Of a stretch of DNA of 64,000 nucleotides, positions 35,894-44,637 are shown one piece after another (position 1 is the stretch's first letter; each line of letters starts with the position of its first letter). The DNA is from Antiquaquibacter soli (GTDB lineage: Bacteria; Actinomycetota; Actinomycetes; Actinomycetales; Microbacteriaceae). The translations under genes were made by a program, and so were the position numbers. The notes below the pieces were generated by a model that searched no databases, was not told where the DNA came from, and saw only the letters and a list, made by a program, of their open reading frames with translations. The stretch covers positions 310,001-374,000 of the forward strand of contig NZ_JAUQUB010000002.1 in the NCBI RefSeq assembly GCF_030580675.1, in the 5' to 3' direction.

Positions 35894-36621
35894 TGGCTGA
35901 CGAAGCCACTGAGAAGAAGGCCCCTGCCAAGGCCGCTGCGCCCAAGGCCGCGGCTGCGAAGGCTCCGGCCAAGGCTGCGGCCGACAAGCCGGCCGCCGAG
36001 AAGAAGGCGCCCGCGAAGGCTGCCGCCGAGAAGGCCCCCGCAGCCAAGGCTCCGGCCAAGGCCGCTGCCCCCACGGCTGCCGCCGCGAAGGCCGACGACA
36101 CCGCTGCCGCCAAGGCTCCGGCGAAGTCGACCGCCGCGAAGGCTCCCGCGAAGAAGGCCCCCGCGGCCGACGTCGCGTCGCGCCCGCAGATCCTCAAGGC
36201 GCACCACCTCCGCCCCGCTGCCGGTGCGAAGAAGGACAAGACCCGCGTGGGTCGCGGTGAGGGCTCGAAGGGTAAGACGGCCGGTCGCGGTACCAAGGGA
36301 ACGAAGGCGCGCTACCAGGTGCGCCCGGGCTTCGAGGGCGGCAACCTGAACTTCGTCATGCGGGCGCCGAAGCTTCGCGGCTTCAAGAACCCGTTCCGCG
36401 TCGAGTACCAGGTCGTGAACCTCGAGAAGCTCGCCGAGCTCTACCCGAAGGGCGGGGATGTCACGATCGCCGACCTCGTCGCCAAGGGCGCCGTCCGCAA
36501 GAACGAGAAGGTCAAGGTTCTCGGTACGGGTGACATTACGGTTAAGCTGAACGTTGCAGTCGACAAGGTCTCCGGCTCTGCCGAGCAGAAGATCGTCGCG
36601 GCTGGCGGTTCGGTCAAGTAA
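35893..36621 (+). CDS. rplO: 50S ribosomal protein L15 with long Lys/Ala/Pro N-terminal tail
   Basis: 242 residues against about 145-150 normally. L15 proper begins near residue 98 ([19 protein letters not shown], then [17 protein letters not shown]). The first ~97 residues are almost only Ala, Lys and Pro in repeats such as KAPAKAAA, like histone-H1-type tails. No Met or Val start occurs near the core, and the coupled TAATG with rpmD fixes the long start, so the tail should be translated. It may bind rRNA or DNA or be removed; this is unknown. Confidence 0.95.
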   Translation: MADEATEKKAPAKAAAPKAAAAKAPAKAAADKPAAEKKAPAKAAAEKAPAAKAPAKAAAPTAAAAKADDTAAAKAPAKSTAAKAPAKKAPAADVASRPQILKAHHLRPAAGAKKDKTRVGRGEGSKGKTAGRGTKGTKARYQVRPGFEGGNLNFVMRAPKLRGFKNPFRVEYQVVNLEKLAELYPKGGDVTIADLVAKGAVRKNEKVKVLGTGDITVKLNVAVDKVSGSAEQKIVAAGGSVK

Positions 36622-36639
36622 CCAACCCTCGCGGTTTAC

Positions 36640-36671
36640 TCGGGTGGGGTTCCTGACGGAGCCCCACCCGA
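36640..36671 (+). terminator. Hairpin between rplO and secY
   Basis: TCGGGTGGGG/CCCCACCCGA perfect stem that can extend inward by TCC/GGA to loop TGAC. It sits in a 77-bp gap and probably acts as an attenuator separating high-level r-protein expression from secY-adk. Confidence 0.7.
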
Positions 36672-36698
36672 CTGCTTACCCCAAGTATCGGAGGCCTT

Positions 36699-38024
36699 GT
36701 GTTTAGAGCTGTCGCGCGGATCTTCCGCACGCCCGACCTTCGCAGGAAGATCGGGTTCACGCTCGGCATCGTCGCGCTGTTCCGCCTCGGGTCGTTCATC
36801 CCGGCCCCGTTCGTCGACTTCGGCAACGTCCAGGTCTGTCTCGCGAGCAACGCGGGCACCTCCGGCCTCTACGACCTCGTCAACCTCTTCAGCGGCGGGG
36901 CGCTGCTTCAGCTGTCGATCTTCGCGCTCGGCATCATGCCGTACATCACCGCGTCGATCATCGTGCAGCTGCTGCGCGTGGTCATCCCCCACTTCGAGAC
37001 CCTCTACAAGGAGGGCCAGGCGGGCCAGTCCAAGCTCACGCAGTACACCCGGTACCTGACGATCGCGCTCGGCGTCCTCCAGTCGACGACCCTCATCACC
37101 GTCGCCCGCAGCGGCTCGCTCTTCCCGTCGAACACGGGAGTCGCGGAGTGCAGCCAGCTCATCACCAACGACGCGTGGTACGCGATCATGCTCATGGTCA
37201 TCACGATGACCGCCGGCACCGGCCTCATCATGTGGATGGGCGAGCTCATCACCGAGCGCGGCATCGGCAACGGGATGTCGCTGCTCATCTTCACGTCGAT
37301 CTCCGCGACCTTCCCGAGCGCTCTGTGGGGCATCCAGCAGAACCGCGGCTGGGAGATCTTCCTCATCGTGATCGCGATCGGCATCGTCGTCATGACGGGC
37401 GTCGTGTTCGTCGAGCAGTCGCAGCGGCGCATCCCGGTCCAGTACGCGAAGCGCATGGTCGGCCGGCGCACGTACGGCGGCAACAACACGTACATCCCGA
37501 TCAAGGTCAACATGGCGGGCGTCGTGCCGGTCATCTTCGCGTCGTCGCTGCTGTACCTGCCCGCGCTCATCGCGCAGTTCAACCAGCCCCAGTCGGGCGA
37601 GTCACCCGCCGCGTGGGTCACCTGGATCCAGAACTACCTGACCAAGGGCGACCACCCGCTCTACATGCTCCTGTACTTCCTGCTCATCGTCGGATTCACG
37701 TACTTCTACGTCGCGATCACCTTCAACCCGGAGGAAGTCGCCGACAACATGAAGAAGTACGGCGGCTTCATCCCGGGCATCCGGGCCGGTCGTCCGACGG
37801 CGGAGTACCTCGACTACGTGCTCACCCGAGTGACATTGCCTGGCTCGCTGTACCTCGGTCTGATCGCCCTCATCCCGCTCATCGCCTTCGTGTGGGTCGG
37901 CGCCAACCAGAACTTCCCGTTCGGTGGCGCGAGCATCCTCATCATCGTCGGCGTCGGGCTCGAGACGGTGAAGCAGATCGACTCCCAGCTCCAGCAGCGC
38001 CACTACGAGGGGCTGCTCAGGTAG
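36699..38024 (+). CDS. secY: Preprotein translocase subunit SecY
   Basis: 441 residues, ten membrane spans. It forms the protein-conducting channel of the Sec pathway with SecE and SecG. GTG start after TCGGAGGCC. Family stretches such as GIMPYITASIIVQLL, the GGNNTYIPIKVN motif and FNPEEVADNMKKYGGFIPGI are clear. Its stop is immediately followed by adk. Confidence 0.98.
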   Translation: MFRAVARIFRTPDLRRKIGFTLGIVALFRLGSFIPAPFVDFGNVQVCLASNAGTSGLYDLVNLFSGGALLQLSIFALGIMPYITASIIVQLLRVVIPHFETLYKEGQAGQSKLTQYTRYLTIALGVLQSTTLITVARSGSLFPSNTGVAECSQLITNDAWYAIMLMVITMTAGTGLIMWMGELITERGIGNGMSLLIFTSISATFPSALWGIQQNRGWEIFLIVIAIGIVVMTGVVFVEQSQRRIPVQYAKRMVGRRTYGGNNTYIPIKVNMAGVVPVIFASSLLYLPALIAQFNQPQSGESPAAWVTWIQNYLTKGDHPLYMLLYFLLIVGFTYFYVAITFNPEEVADNMKKYGGFIPGIRAGRPTAEYLDYVLTRVTLPGSLYLGLIALIPLIAFVWVGANQNFPFGGASILIIVGVGLETVKQIDSQLQQRHYEGLLR

Positions 38025-38624
38025 ATGACTCGACTTCTTCTCATCGGCCCGCCGGGGGCGGGCAAGGGGACTCAGGCGGTTCGCCTCGCCGAGGCGTACG
38101 GCGTGCCGGCCATCTCGACGGGCGATATCTTCCGCAGCAACGTCAAGAACGAGACCGAGCTCGGCAAGCAGGCGAAGGCGTTCATGGACGCCGGAGACAA
38201 CGTGCCCGACTCGCTCACGAACGCGCTCATCCGCGACCGGCTCGCCGAGGCGGATGCCCAGGGCGGCTTCCTCCTCGACGGCTACCCGCGCACGGCCGAC
38301 CAGGTTCGTGAGCTCGACGAGTACCTGGCGAGTCACGGCGAGGCGCTGGACGTCGTCGTCGAGCTCGTGGCGGATCCGGACGTCGTCGTCGAGCGGCTGC
38401 GCAAGCGCGCCCTCGAGCAGGGCCGCAGCGATGACGACGAGTCGGTCGTCCGCCACCGGCTCGAGGTCTACCGCGAGCAGACGGAGCCGCTCATCGACAT
38501 CTACGACGAGCGCGGGCTCCTCGTGAAGATCGACGCGCTCGGCGCGATCGACGAGGTCACCGCCCGGATCACGGATGCTCTGTCCGGCCGCGGCATCGGC
38601 CTCCCGGACGCTGCGACGGCCTGA
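38025..38624 (+). CDS. adk: Adenylate kinase, short (LID-less) form
   Basis: 199 residues. P-loop GPPGAGKGT (K14), AMP-binding STGDIFR and LLDGYPRT are present. The long zinc or hydrogen-bonded LID insertion is absent, the usual actinobacterial short form. It interconverts ATP + AMP and 2 ADP. Zero-base junction with secY. map, which usually follows, is not here. Confidence 0.97.
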   Translation: MTRLLLIGPPGAGKGTQAVRLAEAYGVPAISTGDIFRSNVKNETELGKQAKAFMDAGDNVPDSLTNALIRDRLAEADAQGGFLLDGYPRTADQVRELDEYLASHGEALDVVVELVADPDVVVERLRKRALEQGRSDDDESVVRHRLEVYREQTEPLIDIYDERGLLVKIDALGAIDEVTARITDALSGRGIGLPDAATA

Positions 38625-38679
38625 GCCGCCGTCCGCTCCTGGCGATACCACACAAGTGGCGAAACGCCCGGGAATGACG

Positions 38680-38700
38680 TAAGCTGGATCCTTGGTGTTT
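38680..38700 (+). promoter_or_regulatory. infA promoter/leader motif shared with rplM
   Basis: TAAGCT (-10) is followed after four bases by CCTTGGTGTTT, the same layout as at 44010-44030 upstream of rplM; 19 of 21 positions agree. The -35 region is poor (TGGCGA at 17 bp). The transcript leader before infA would be about 100 nt. Confidence 0.65.
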
Positions 38701-38793
38701 TGGGCCGCTTTCGGCGTGCCCGCGATGCTCTCCGGAGCGTCGGCACCGAATCCCCGCAGACCAGCGAACCACACTTTTAGCGACGAAGAGGCT

Positions 38794-39015
38794 ATGGCCA
38801 AAAAAGACGGTGTCATCGAGATCGAAGGATCCGTGATCGAGGCTCTCCCCAACGCGATGTTCCGCGTTGAGCTGACCAACGGTCACAAGGTCCTCGCTCA
38901 CATCTCGGGCAAGATGCGACAGAACTACATCCGGATCCTCCCCGAGGACCGCGTGGTCGTCGAGCTCAGCCCGTACGACCTGACCCGCGGCCGTATCACC
39001 TACCGCTACAAGTAA
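38794..39015 (+). CDS. infA: Translation initiation factor IF-1
   Basis: 73 residues, standard S1/OB fold: [18 protein letters not shown] and [20 protein letters not shown]. Occupies the 30S A site during initiation. Start fixed by family length; an in-frame extension of 34 codons is leader. Head of the infA-rpmJ-rpsM-rpsK-rpoA-rplQ group. Confidence 0.98.
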   Translation: MAKKDGVIEIEGSVIEALPNAMFRVELTNGHKVLAHISGKMRQNYIRILPEDRVVVELSPYDLTRGRITYRYK

Positions 39016-39076
39016 GGCTCGCTGAGAAGTAACGGCCCCGCCCTCGCGGGGTACGAAGACAGCGAAAAGGAACATC

Positions 39077-39193
39077 ATGAAGGTCAACCCCAGCGTCAAG
39101 CCCATCTGCGACCACTGCCGCGTCATCCGCCGCAACGGCCGCGTGATGGTCATCTGCAAGTCCAACCCGCGTCACAAGCAAAGGCAGGGTTAG
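39077..39193 (+). CDS. rpmJ: 50S ribosomal protein L36
   Basis: 38 residues ([20 protein letters not shown] at the start). The zinc-ribbon ligands C11, C14, C27 and H33 are all present, so this is the zinc-binding form. Start after AAAAGGAACATC. Short but unmistakable by sequence and place. Confidence 0.97.
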   Translation: MKVNPSVKPICDHCRVIRRNGRVMVICKSNPRHKQRQG

Positions 39194-39195
39194 AG

Positions 39196-39250
39196 CAAGG
39201 GCCATTTCTGGCCCTTGCCCCTGGCTTTGCCGGGGCCGTCTCGGCCCCGG
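39196..39250 (+). promoter_or_regulatory. Tandem hairpin pair after rpmJ (copy 1)
   Basis: Hairpin A: CAAGGGCCA, loop TTTC, TGGCCCTTG (39196-39217). Hairpin B: CCGGGGCCG, loop TCT, CGGCCCCGG (39230-39250). Both stems are perfect. The same two-hairpin layout with identical loops follows rpsK at 40203-40260. Starts 3 nt after the rpmJ stop, 134 nt before rpsM. The rest of the gap to rpsM holds a GCACCGGTGC palindrome near 39340 and the rpsM ribosome-binding site. Confidence 0.8.
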
Positions 39251-39383
39251 ACCAGGGCTAAATACCAACAACTGAACACAGAACAGAACAGCACCACGAA
39301 CCGGCTCCGGCCGGGGACACCCAGGGTTGGAGGCCTTGGCACCGGTGCTGTCCACACCTCCACTCACTAACAGGAGAGCCACA

Positions 39384-39764
39384 ATGGCACGTCTCGCCGG
39401 CGTCGACATTCCGCGCGACAAGCGCGTGGAAGTCGCACTGACGTACATCTACGGTGTCGGCCGCACTCGGTCGCTCAAGACCCTCGCGGACACCGGAATC
39501 AACGGAGACATCCGGGTCAAGGACCTCACGGATGACCAGCTCATCGCCCTTCGCGACTACATCGAGGGCAACTTCAAGGTCGAGGGTGACCTCCGCCGCG
39601 AGGTGGCCGCCGACATCCGTCGCAAGGTCGAGATCGGCAGCTACCAGGGCATCCGCCACCGTCGCGGCCTGCCCGTCCACGGTCAGCGCACGAAGACCAA
39701 CGCTCGCACCCGCAAGGGTCCGAAGCGCACTGTTGCCGGCAAGAAGAAGGCCGGCCGCAAGTAA
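39384..39764 (+). CDS. rpsM: 30S ribosomal protein S13
   Basis: 126 residues: [20 protein letters not shown] and [20 protein letters not shown]. Head protein that contacts P-site tRNA. ATG follows ACAGGAGAGCCACA. Confidence 0.98.
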   Translation: MARLAGVDIPRDKRVEVALTYIYGVGRTRSLKTLADTGINGDIRVKDLTDDQLIALRDYIEGNFKVEGDLRREVAADIRRKVEIGSYQGIRHRRGLPVHGQRTKTNARTRKGPKRTVAGKKKAGRK

Positions 39765-39795
39765 GCGGCAGCCAGGATCAAGGAGAAACTGAGGA

Positions 39796-40194
39796 ATGGC
39801 TGCACCCAAGGCCGCCGCGCGCAAGCCGCGCCGCAAGGAGAAGAAGAACGTCGCGCTGGGCCAGGCGCACATCAAGTCGACGTTCAACAACACCATCGTG
39901 TCCATCACCGACCCCACGGGGGCCGTCATCAGCTGGGCCTCGTCCGGCGCCGTCGGCTTCAAGGGCTCGCGCAAGTCGACCCCGTTCGCCGCGCAGCTGG
40001 CCGCCGAGTCGGCCGCCCGCCAGGCGCAGGAGCACGGCATGAAGAAGGTCGACGTCTTCGTCAAGGGCCCGGGCTCGGGTCGCGAGACGGCGATCCGCTC
40101 GCTTCAGGCCGCGGGCCTCGAGGTCGGTTCGATCAACGACGTCACGCCGCAGGCGCACAACGGGTGCCGCCCGCCGAAGCGTCGTCGCGTTTAG
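39796..40194 (+). CDS. rpsK: 30S ribosomal protein S11
   Basis: 132 residues with [20 protein letters not shown] and the conserved C-terminal [18 protein letters not shown]. Platform protein at the E site. The S4 gene rpsD, which usually comes next, is missing. Confidence 0.98.
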   Translation: MAAPKAAARKPRRKEKKNVALGQAHIKSTFNNTIVSITDPTGAVISWASSGAVGFKGSRKSTPFAAQLAAESAARQAQEHGMKKVDVFVKGPGSGRETAIRSLQAAGLEVGSINDVTPQAHNGCRPPKRRRV

Positions 40195-40202
40195 CTCGGT
40201 TG

Positions 40203-40260
40203 GGGTGGAGGCCATTTCTGGCCTCCACCCGGCTAAACGCCGCGACCGTCTCGGTCGCGG
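40203..40260 (+). promoter_or_regulatory. Tandem hairpin pair after rpsK (copy 2)
   Basis: Hairpin A: GGGTGGAGGCCA, loop TTTC, TGGCCTCCACCC (40203-40230). Hairpin B: CCGCGACCG, loop TCT, CGGTCGCGG (40240-40260). Compared with copy 1, loops and loop-proximal pairs are identical, while outer stem bases differ on both arms so that pairing is kept. Confidence 0.8.
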
Positions 40261-40330
40261 TTGCGTAGTACCACCATCACCAGCGCGTTAATAACTCAAC
40301 AGACCGACGGGCCAGCCACTCGTCGTATCC

Positions 40331-40352
40331 AGGTGTCAAATAGCGGACACCT
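40331..40352 (+). promoter_or_regulatory. Hairpin upstream of the rpoA ribosome-binding site
   Basis: AGGTGTC and GACACCT are perfect arms 8 bp apart, just before GAAAGGA and the rpoA GTG. It may control rpoA translation or be an operator. Confidence 0.45.
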
Positions 40353-40370
40353 CGCCGAAAGGAATCACCA

Positions 40371-41366
40371 GTGCTCATCGCACAGCGCCCCACCCTTGCT
40401 GAGGAGAACATCTCCGAGTTCCGCTCGCGGTTCGTCATCGAGCCGCTTGAGCCCGGCTTCGGCTACACGCTCGGCAACTCCCTCCGCCGCACCCTTCTCT
40501 CGTCGATCCCCGGTGCTGCCGTCACCAGCATCCGCATCGACGGTGTCCTGCACGAGTTCAGCACGGTCCCCGGTGTCAAGGAGGATGTCACCGAGATCAT
40601 CCTGAACATCAAGAACCTGGTCGTCTCGAGCGAGCATGACGAGCCGATCACCGCCTACCTGCGCAAGCAGGGCGCGGGCGAGGTCACGGCCGCGGACATC
40701 TCGGCTCCGGCGGGCGTCGAGATCCACAACCCGGACCTCGTCATCGCCACCCTGAACGACAAGGCCAAGTTCGAGCTCGAGCTCACGATCGAGCGCGGCC
40801 GCGGCTACGTCTCGGCGACGCAGAACCGCAGCGAGTTCAGCGAGGCGGGCCAGATCCCGATCGACTCGATCTACTCGCCCGTCCTCAAGGTCACCTACCG
40901 CGTCGAGGCCACCCGCGCCGGCGAGCGCACCGACTTCGACCGCCTCGTGGTCGACGTCGAGACCAAGTCGGCGATCAGCCCGCGCGACGCGGTCGCCTCG
41001 GCCGGTCGCACGCTCACCGAGCTGTTCGGTCTCGCCCGCGAGCTCAACAACGCGGCCGAGGGCATCGAGATCGGCCCGGCGCCGGTCGACGCCGTGCTCT
41101 CGAGCGAGCTGAGCATGCCGATCGAGGACCTCGACCTCTCCGTGCGCAGCTACAACTGCCTCAAGCGCGAGGGCATCAACACGGTCAGCGAGCTCGTCGC
41201 CCTCTCGGAGACGCAGCTCATGAACATCCGCAACTTCGGCCAGAAGTCCGTCGACGAGGTGAAGGACAAGCTCGTCGAGATGGGCCTCTCGCTCAAGGAC
41301 AGCGTGCCCGGCTTCGACGGCGCGCACTTCTACGGCGGCTACGACGACGACGAGACCAACGCCTAG
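40371..41366 (+). CDS. rpoA: RNA polymerase alpha subunit
   Basis: 331 residues. N-terminal assembly domain (1-230) with [21 protein letters not shown]-terminal UP-element/activator domain (about 255-320) with [20 protein letters not shown] start preceded by GAAAGGAATCACCA. Confidence 0.98.
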   Translation: MLIAQRPTLAEENISEFRSRFVIEPLEPGFGYTLGNSLRRTLLSSIPGAAVTSIRIDGVLHEFSTVPGVKEDVTEIILNIKNLVVSSEHDEPITAYLRKQGAGEVTAADISAPAGVEIHNPDLVIATLNDKAKFELELTIERGRGYVSATQNRSEFSEAGQIPIDSIYSPVLKVTYRVEATRAGERTDFDRLVVDVETKSAISPRDAVASAGRTLTELFGLARELNNAAEGIEIGPAPVDAVLSSELSMPIEDLDLSVRSYNCLKREGINTVSELVALSETQLMNIRNFGQKSVDEVKDKLVEMGLSLKDSVPGFDGAHFYGGYDDDETNA

Positions 41367-41405
41367 GCCCGCGCCGCAGCGACTGAGTACTGGAGAACTG
41401 GAACA

Positions 41406-42020
41406 ATGCCTACACCCACCAAGGGACCCCGCCTCGGAGGCGGCCCGGCGCACGAGCGACTGCTGCTCGCGAACCTCGCCGCGGCGCTCTTCACCCACAA
41501 GAGCATCAAGACGACCGAGACGAAGGCCAAGCGCCTGCGTCCCGTCGCCGAGCGCCTCATCACGTTCGCGAAGCGCGGCGATCTGCACGCGCGTCGTCGC
41601 GTGCTCGCCGTGATCGGCGACAAGAGCGTCGTGCACGAGCTCTTCACCGAGATCGCGCCGCTCGTCGAGAACCGTGAGGGCGGCTACACGCGCATCACCA
41701 AGCTCGGCTTCCGCAAGGGCGACAACGCGCCGATGGTCCAGATCGAGCTCGTGCTCGAGCCGGTCAACCCGAAGCCGAAGTCGGCGAAGAAGTCCGCCGC
41801 CGCTGAGAAGCCCGCCAAGGCTGAGGCCGCTCCGGTCGAGGAGACCGAGGAGGCTCCCGCCGAGGACAGCAGCGCAGCCGACAGCACCGAGGAGACCGAG
41901 ACGGTCGCCGAGGTCGAGGAGGCCGCCGCCGAGGACACCGCGTCGACCGAGTCCGCTGACGTCGCCGAGGAGGCCGCGGACGCCGACGCCGAGGTCGCCG
42001 CCGAGGACGAGGCCAAGTAG
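41406..42020 (+). CDS. rplQ: 50S ribosomal protein L17 with acidic C-terminal extension
   Basis: 204 residues; L17 itself ends around 120 ([20 protein letters not shown] at the start). The remaining ~80 residues are a Lys/Ala linker followed by a Glu/Ala/Asp/Thr-rich acidic tail. Such tails occur in actinobacterial L17, but this is at the long end. Last gene of the alpha cluster. Confidence 0.96.
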   Translation: MPTPTKGPRLGGGPAHERLLLANLAAALFTHKSIKTTETKAKRLRPVAERLITFAKRGDLHARRRVLAVIGDKSVVHELFTEIAPLVENREGGYTRITKLGFRKGDNAPMVQIELVLEPVNPKPKSAKKSAAAEKPAKAEAAPVEETEEAPAEDSSAADSTEETETVAEVEEAAAEDTASTESADVAEEAADADAEVAAEDEAK

Positions 42021-42039
42021 TCTCTCGCAATCCCAGTGT

Positions 42040-42066
42040 GAACCCCGCCCTGACCGGGCGGGGTTC
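42040..42066 (+). terminator. Terminator after rplQ
   Basis: GAACCCCGCCC/GGGCGGGGTTC, an 11-bp perfect stem with loop TGACC, followed by TACTGTTT. Confidence 0.9.
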
Positions 42067-42072
42067 TACTGT
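42067..42072 (+). promoter_or_regulatory. -10 box TACTGT for a leaderless gene
   Basis: Ends 7 nt before the ATG at 42080 and abuts the rplQ terminator. No Shine-Dalgarno sequence is seen. Confidence 0.55.
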
Positions 42073-42079
42073 TTAAGGC

Positions 42080-43096
42080 ATGACCGAGCGACCCCTGAGC
42101 GAACGCGTCAGCGCCCCGGCCCGCCTGGACCTGCCCGAGGGCCCGGATGCGATGACCTGGCGCAGCGCGACCACCGATGACATCCCGGCTCTCTACGAAC
42201 TGGAGCGCGAGGTGAGCGCGGCCGATCACCCGCACTACACGACCCCGCTCGAGGAGTTCGAGGACGACTTCGCGGCCTCGTTCATCGACATCGCGACCGA
42301 CACGGTGGTCGCCGTCGAACCGGATGGCACCATCCAGGGCTGGGGCCTGGTGATCCTGTCGCCCGGGCAGCGGACGCTCGTGCGCACGATTCTCGCCGGG
42401 GCGGTGCGACCGTCCGCGCGCGGGCGCGGGCTCGGCCGCCGCATCCTCGGCTGGCAGGTCGCACGAGCGGAGCAGCTGCTCGCGACCTCCGAGAAGACCC
42501 TGCCCGGGTGGGTGCTCGCCTATGTCCAAGAGAACGTCGCGGATGCCCGAGCCCTCTTCGAGCGGGCGGGGCTGTCGATCGCCCGCTATTTCCTCGAGCT
42601 GCGGCGCGACCTCTCCCAGCCCATCCCCGAACTCGGCGGCGGGCTCACGATCGAACCATTCACGCCCGAGCGCTCGGGCGCAGTCCACGCGGCCGTCGTG
42701 GACGCCTTCCAGGACCACTGGGCAAGCCAGCCGATGAGCGACGAGCAGTGGGAGACGTTCACCGCGCGCTCCATCGCCCGACCGGACCTGAGCGCGGTGG
42801 CGATCGTCGACGGCGAGGTAGCGGGCTTCGTGCTCGCCTCCGTCAACGATGAGGACTGGGAGGGCCAGGGTTTCAGCTCCGCGTACATCGATCTCGTCGG
42901 CGTCCCGCGGGCGTTCCGGGGACGCGGCATCGCGCCGGCCCTCCTCGCGCACAGCATGCGGGCGATGGCGGCCGAGGGGCTCGAGAAGGCCGTTCTCGAC
43001 GTCGACTCCGACAGCCCCACGGGCGCCCTCGGCCTGTACCAGAAGGTCGGCTTCGTCGAGTCGCACCGCAGCATCGCCTACACCCGCGAGTACTGA
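42080..43096 (+). CDS. Tandem-domain GNAT acetyltransferase
   Basis: 338 residues made of two GNAT domains (about 25-180 and 190-335). The acetyl-CoA-binding motifs are RPSARGRGLGRRIL in the first and RAFRGRGIAPALL in the second; QKVGFVESHRS closes the second. This double layout is that of mycothiol synthase MshD and of other actinobacterial two-domain acetyltransferases. MshD cannot be confirmed from motifs, so no symbol is given. Confidence 0.8.
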   Translation: MTERPLSERVSAPARLDLPEGPDAMTWRSATTDDIPALYELEREVSAADHPHYTTPLEEFEDDFAASFIDIATDTVVAVEPDGTIQGWGLVILSPGQRTLVRTILAGAVRPSARGRGLGRRILGWQVARAEQLLATSEKTLPGWVLAYVQENVADARALFERAGLSIARYFLELRRDLSQPIPELGGGLTIEPFTPERSGAVHAAVVDAFQDHWASQPMSDEQWETFTARSIARPDLSAVAIVDGEVAGFVLASVNDEDWEGQGFSSAYIDLVGVPRAFRGRGIAPALLAHSMRAMAAEGLEKAVLDVDSDSPTGALGLYQKVGFVESHRSIAYTREY

Positions 43097-43106
43097 CCCG
43101 GGCGGC

Positions 43107-43112
43107 TACGCT
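43107..43112 (+). promoter_or_regulatory. -10 box TACGCT for leaderless truA
   Basis: Ends 8 nt before the GTG at 43121. It decides the truA start, because the alternative TTG at 43112 would overlap the box itself. Confidence 0.55.
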
Positions 43113-43120
43113 TGGCAACC

Positions 43121-43990
43121 GTGACCGACGAGCCGACTACCCGCCTGCGGCTCGACCTCGCCTACGACGGCGCCGCCTTCTCGGGGTGGGCGGCCCAACC
43201 CGGGCTGCGGACCGTGCAGGGCGTGCTCGAGGATGCCCTCGCCACCGTCTTCTCGCGCGCCCCCGACCCGCCGCGGCTCACGGTCGCCGGCCGCACCGAC
43301 GCCGGGGTGCACGCGACGGGCCAGGTGGCGCACCTCGACCTCACACCGCGGCAGCTTGCGCGACTCGCCAAGCCGCACGGCTCCCGCCCGTCCCCCGATC
43401 CCGCGGAGGCGCTGGCTCGACGGCTCAACGGCATCGCGGGGCTGCGCAGCGATGTGGTCGTGCGCGCAGCATCCGTCGCCCCTGCCGGCTTCGATGCGCG
43501 GTTCTCGCCGGTCTGGCGGCGGTACGGCTACCGGATCGCGGATGCTGCGGCCGAGCGCAACCCGCTGCACCGCGGTTACACCGTCTGGTACCCGGCCGAG
43601 CTCGACGTCGAGGCGATGAACTCCGCAGCCCGGCAACTGCTCGGTCTCGCGGACTGGGCCGCGTACTGCCGGCCGCGCGAGGGGTCGACGACGATCCGCG
43701 AGCTGCAGGAGTTCGAGTGGGTTCGCGAGGCCGACGGGGTCGTGGTGGCCTACCTCAAGGCCGACGCGTTCTGCCACAGCATGGTGCGCGCGCTTGTGGG
43801 CGCGGGCGTCTCCGTGGGGGAGGGCAAGCTGCCGGGGGAGCGGCTGCTCGGGATCCGCGAGGAGGCCCAGCGCACGAGCGAGTTCAAGGTGATGCCGGCC
43901 GCCGGCCTCACGCTCCTCGAGGTGGGGTATCCGGCCGACGAACTGCTCGCGGCGCGAGCCGAGCAGACCCGCGCTCGCCGTGACGTTTGA
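43121..43990 (+). CDS. truA: tRNA pseudouridine(38-40) synthase
   Basis: 289 residues. Catalytic Asp is D60 in VAGRTDAGVHA; RLDLAYDGAAFSGWAAQP at the start and the MVRALVGAGVSVGEGKL stretch are family marks. It isomerises uridines 38-40 in tRNA anticodon arms. GTG 43121 was preferred over TTG 43112 because of the -10 box. Its stop codon overlaps the -35 of the rplM promoter. truA beside rplM-rpsI is a common bacterial arrangement. Confidence 0.95.
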   Translation: MTDEPTTRLRLDLAYDGAAFSGWAAQPGLRTVQGVLEDALATVFSRAPDPPRLTVAGRTDAGVHATGQVAHLDLTPRQLARLAKPHGSRPSPDPAEALARRLNGIAGLRSDVVVRAASVAPAGFDARFSPVWRRYGYRIADAAAERNPLHRGYTVWYPAELDVEAMNSAARQLLGLADWAAYCRPREGSTTIRELQEFEWVREADGVVVAYLKADAFCHSMVRALVGAGVSVGEGKLPGERLLGIREEAQRTSEFKVMPAAGLTLLEVGYPADELLAARAEQTRARRDV

Positions 43991-44030
43991 CCCGGGGCAT
44001 CCTGTCGCCTAAGCTTGACCCTTGGTGTTT
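43987..44030 (+). promoter_or_regulatory. rplM promoter and conserved leader start
   Basis: TTGACC at 43987-43992, a 17-bp spacer and TAAGCT at 44010-44015, then CCTTGGTGTTT as before infA. The leader of about 140 nt contains an imperfect hairpin at 44079-44101 (TTCC, CGGCC, loop ATC, GGCCG, GGAA). Confidence 0.8.
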
Positions 44031-44160
44031 CGCGTCCTGCGCGCGTCTCGCCCGATCATGAGCCCTCCACAGGGTGGATTCCCCGGCCATCGGCCGAGGA
44101 ATGCCCCGCCGGAGCGGGATTCACGAGCCTCTTCATCGATCAACGGAAAGCAGCACTACT

Positions 44161-44607
44161 GTGACGCGCACCTTTACGCCCAAGGCGGACGACATCACTC
44201 GCGAGTGGGTCATCATCGACGCCACCGACATCGTCCTCGGCCGCCTCGCCAGCCACGCTGCCTCGCTCCTGCGCGGCAAGCACAAGGCGATCTTCGCCAA
44301 CCACGTCGACACCGGCGACTTCGTCATCATCGTCAACGCCGACAAGGTCGCCCTCACCGGCTCCAAGCTCGCGCAGAAGAAGGCGTACCGCCACTCGGGC
44401 TACCCGGGCGGCCTCCGCGCCACGAGCTACACCGAGCTCCTCGAGAAGCACCCGACGCGCGCCGTCGAGAAGGCCGTGCGCGGCATGCTCCCGAAGAACT
44501 CGCTCGGCCGCGCCCAGCTCTCGAAGCTGAAGGTCTACGCCGGTGCCGAGCACCCGCACGCCGCGCAGCAGCCGAAGCCGTACACCCTCACCCAGGTCGC
44601 CCAGTAA
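44161..44607 (+). CDS. rplM: 50S ribosomal protein L13
   Basis: 148 residues; [20 protein letters not shown] and [13 protein letters not shown] are diagnostic. Early 50S assembly protein. The GTG at 44161 was chosen by family N-terminus ([11 protein letters not shown]); the in-frame extension is leader. Operon with rpsI. Confidence 0.97.
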   Translation: MTRTFTPKADDITREWVIIDATDIVLGRLASHAASLLRGKHKAIFANHVDTGDFVIIVNADKVALTGSKLAQKKAYRHSGYPGGLRATSYTELLEKHPTRAVEKAVRGMLPKNSLGRAQLSKLKVYAGAEHPHAAQQPKPYTLTQVAQ

Positions 44608-44637
44608 GCGGCAGCGAAGAACTAAGGACTTATTACT

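Noticed and set aside
43112-43120. TTG start for truA
   Set aside because: It overlaps the last base of the probable -10 box and adds residues outside the family N-terminus; GTG at 43121 fits better.
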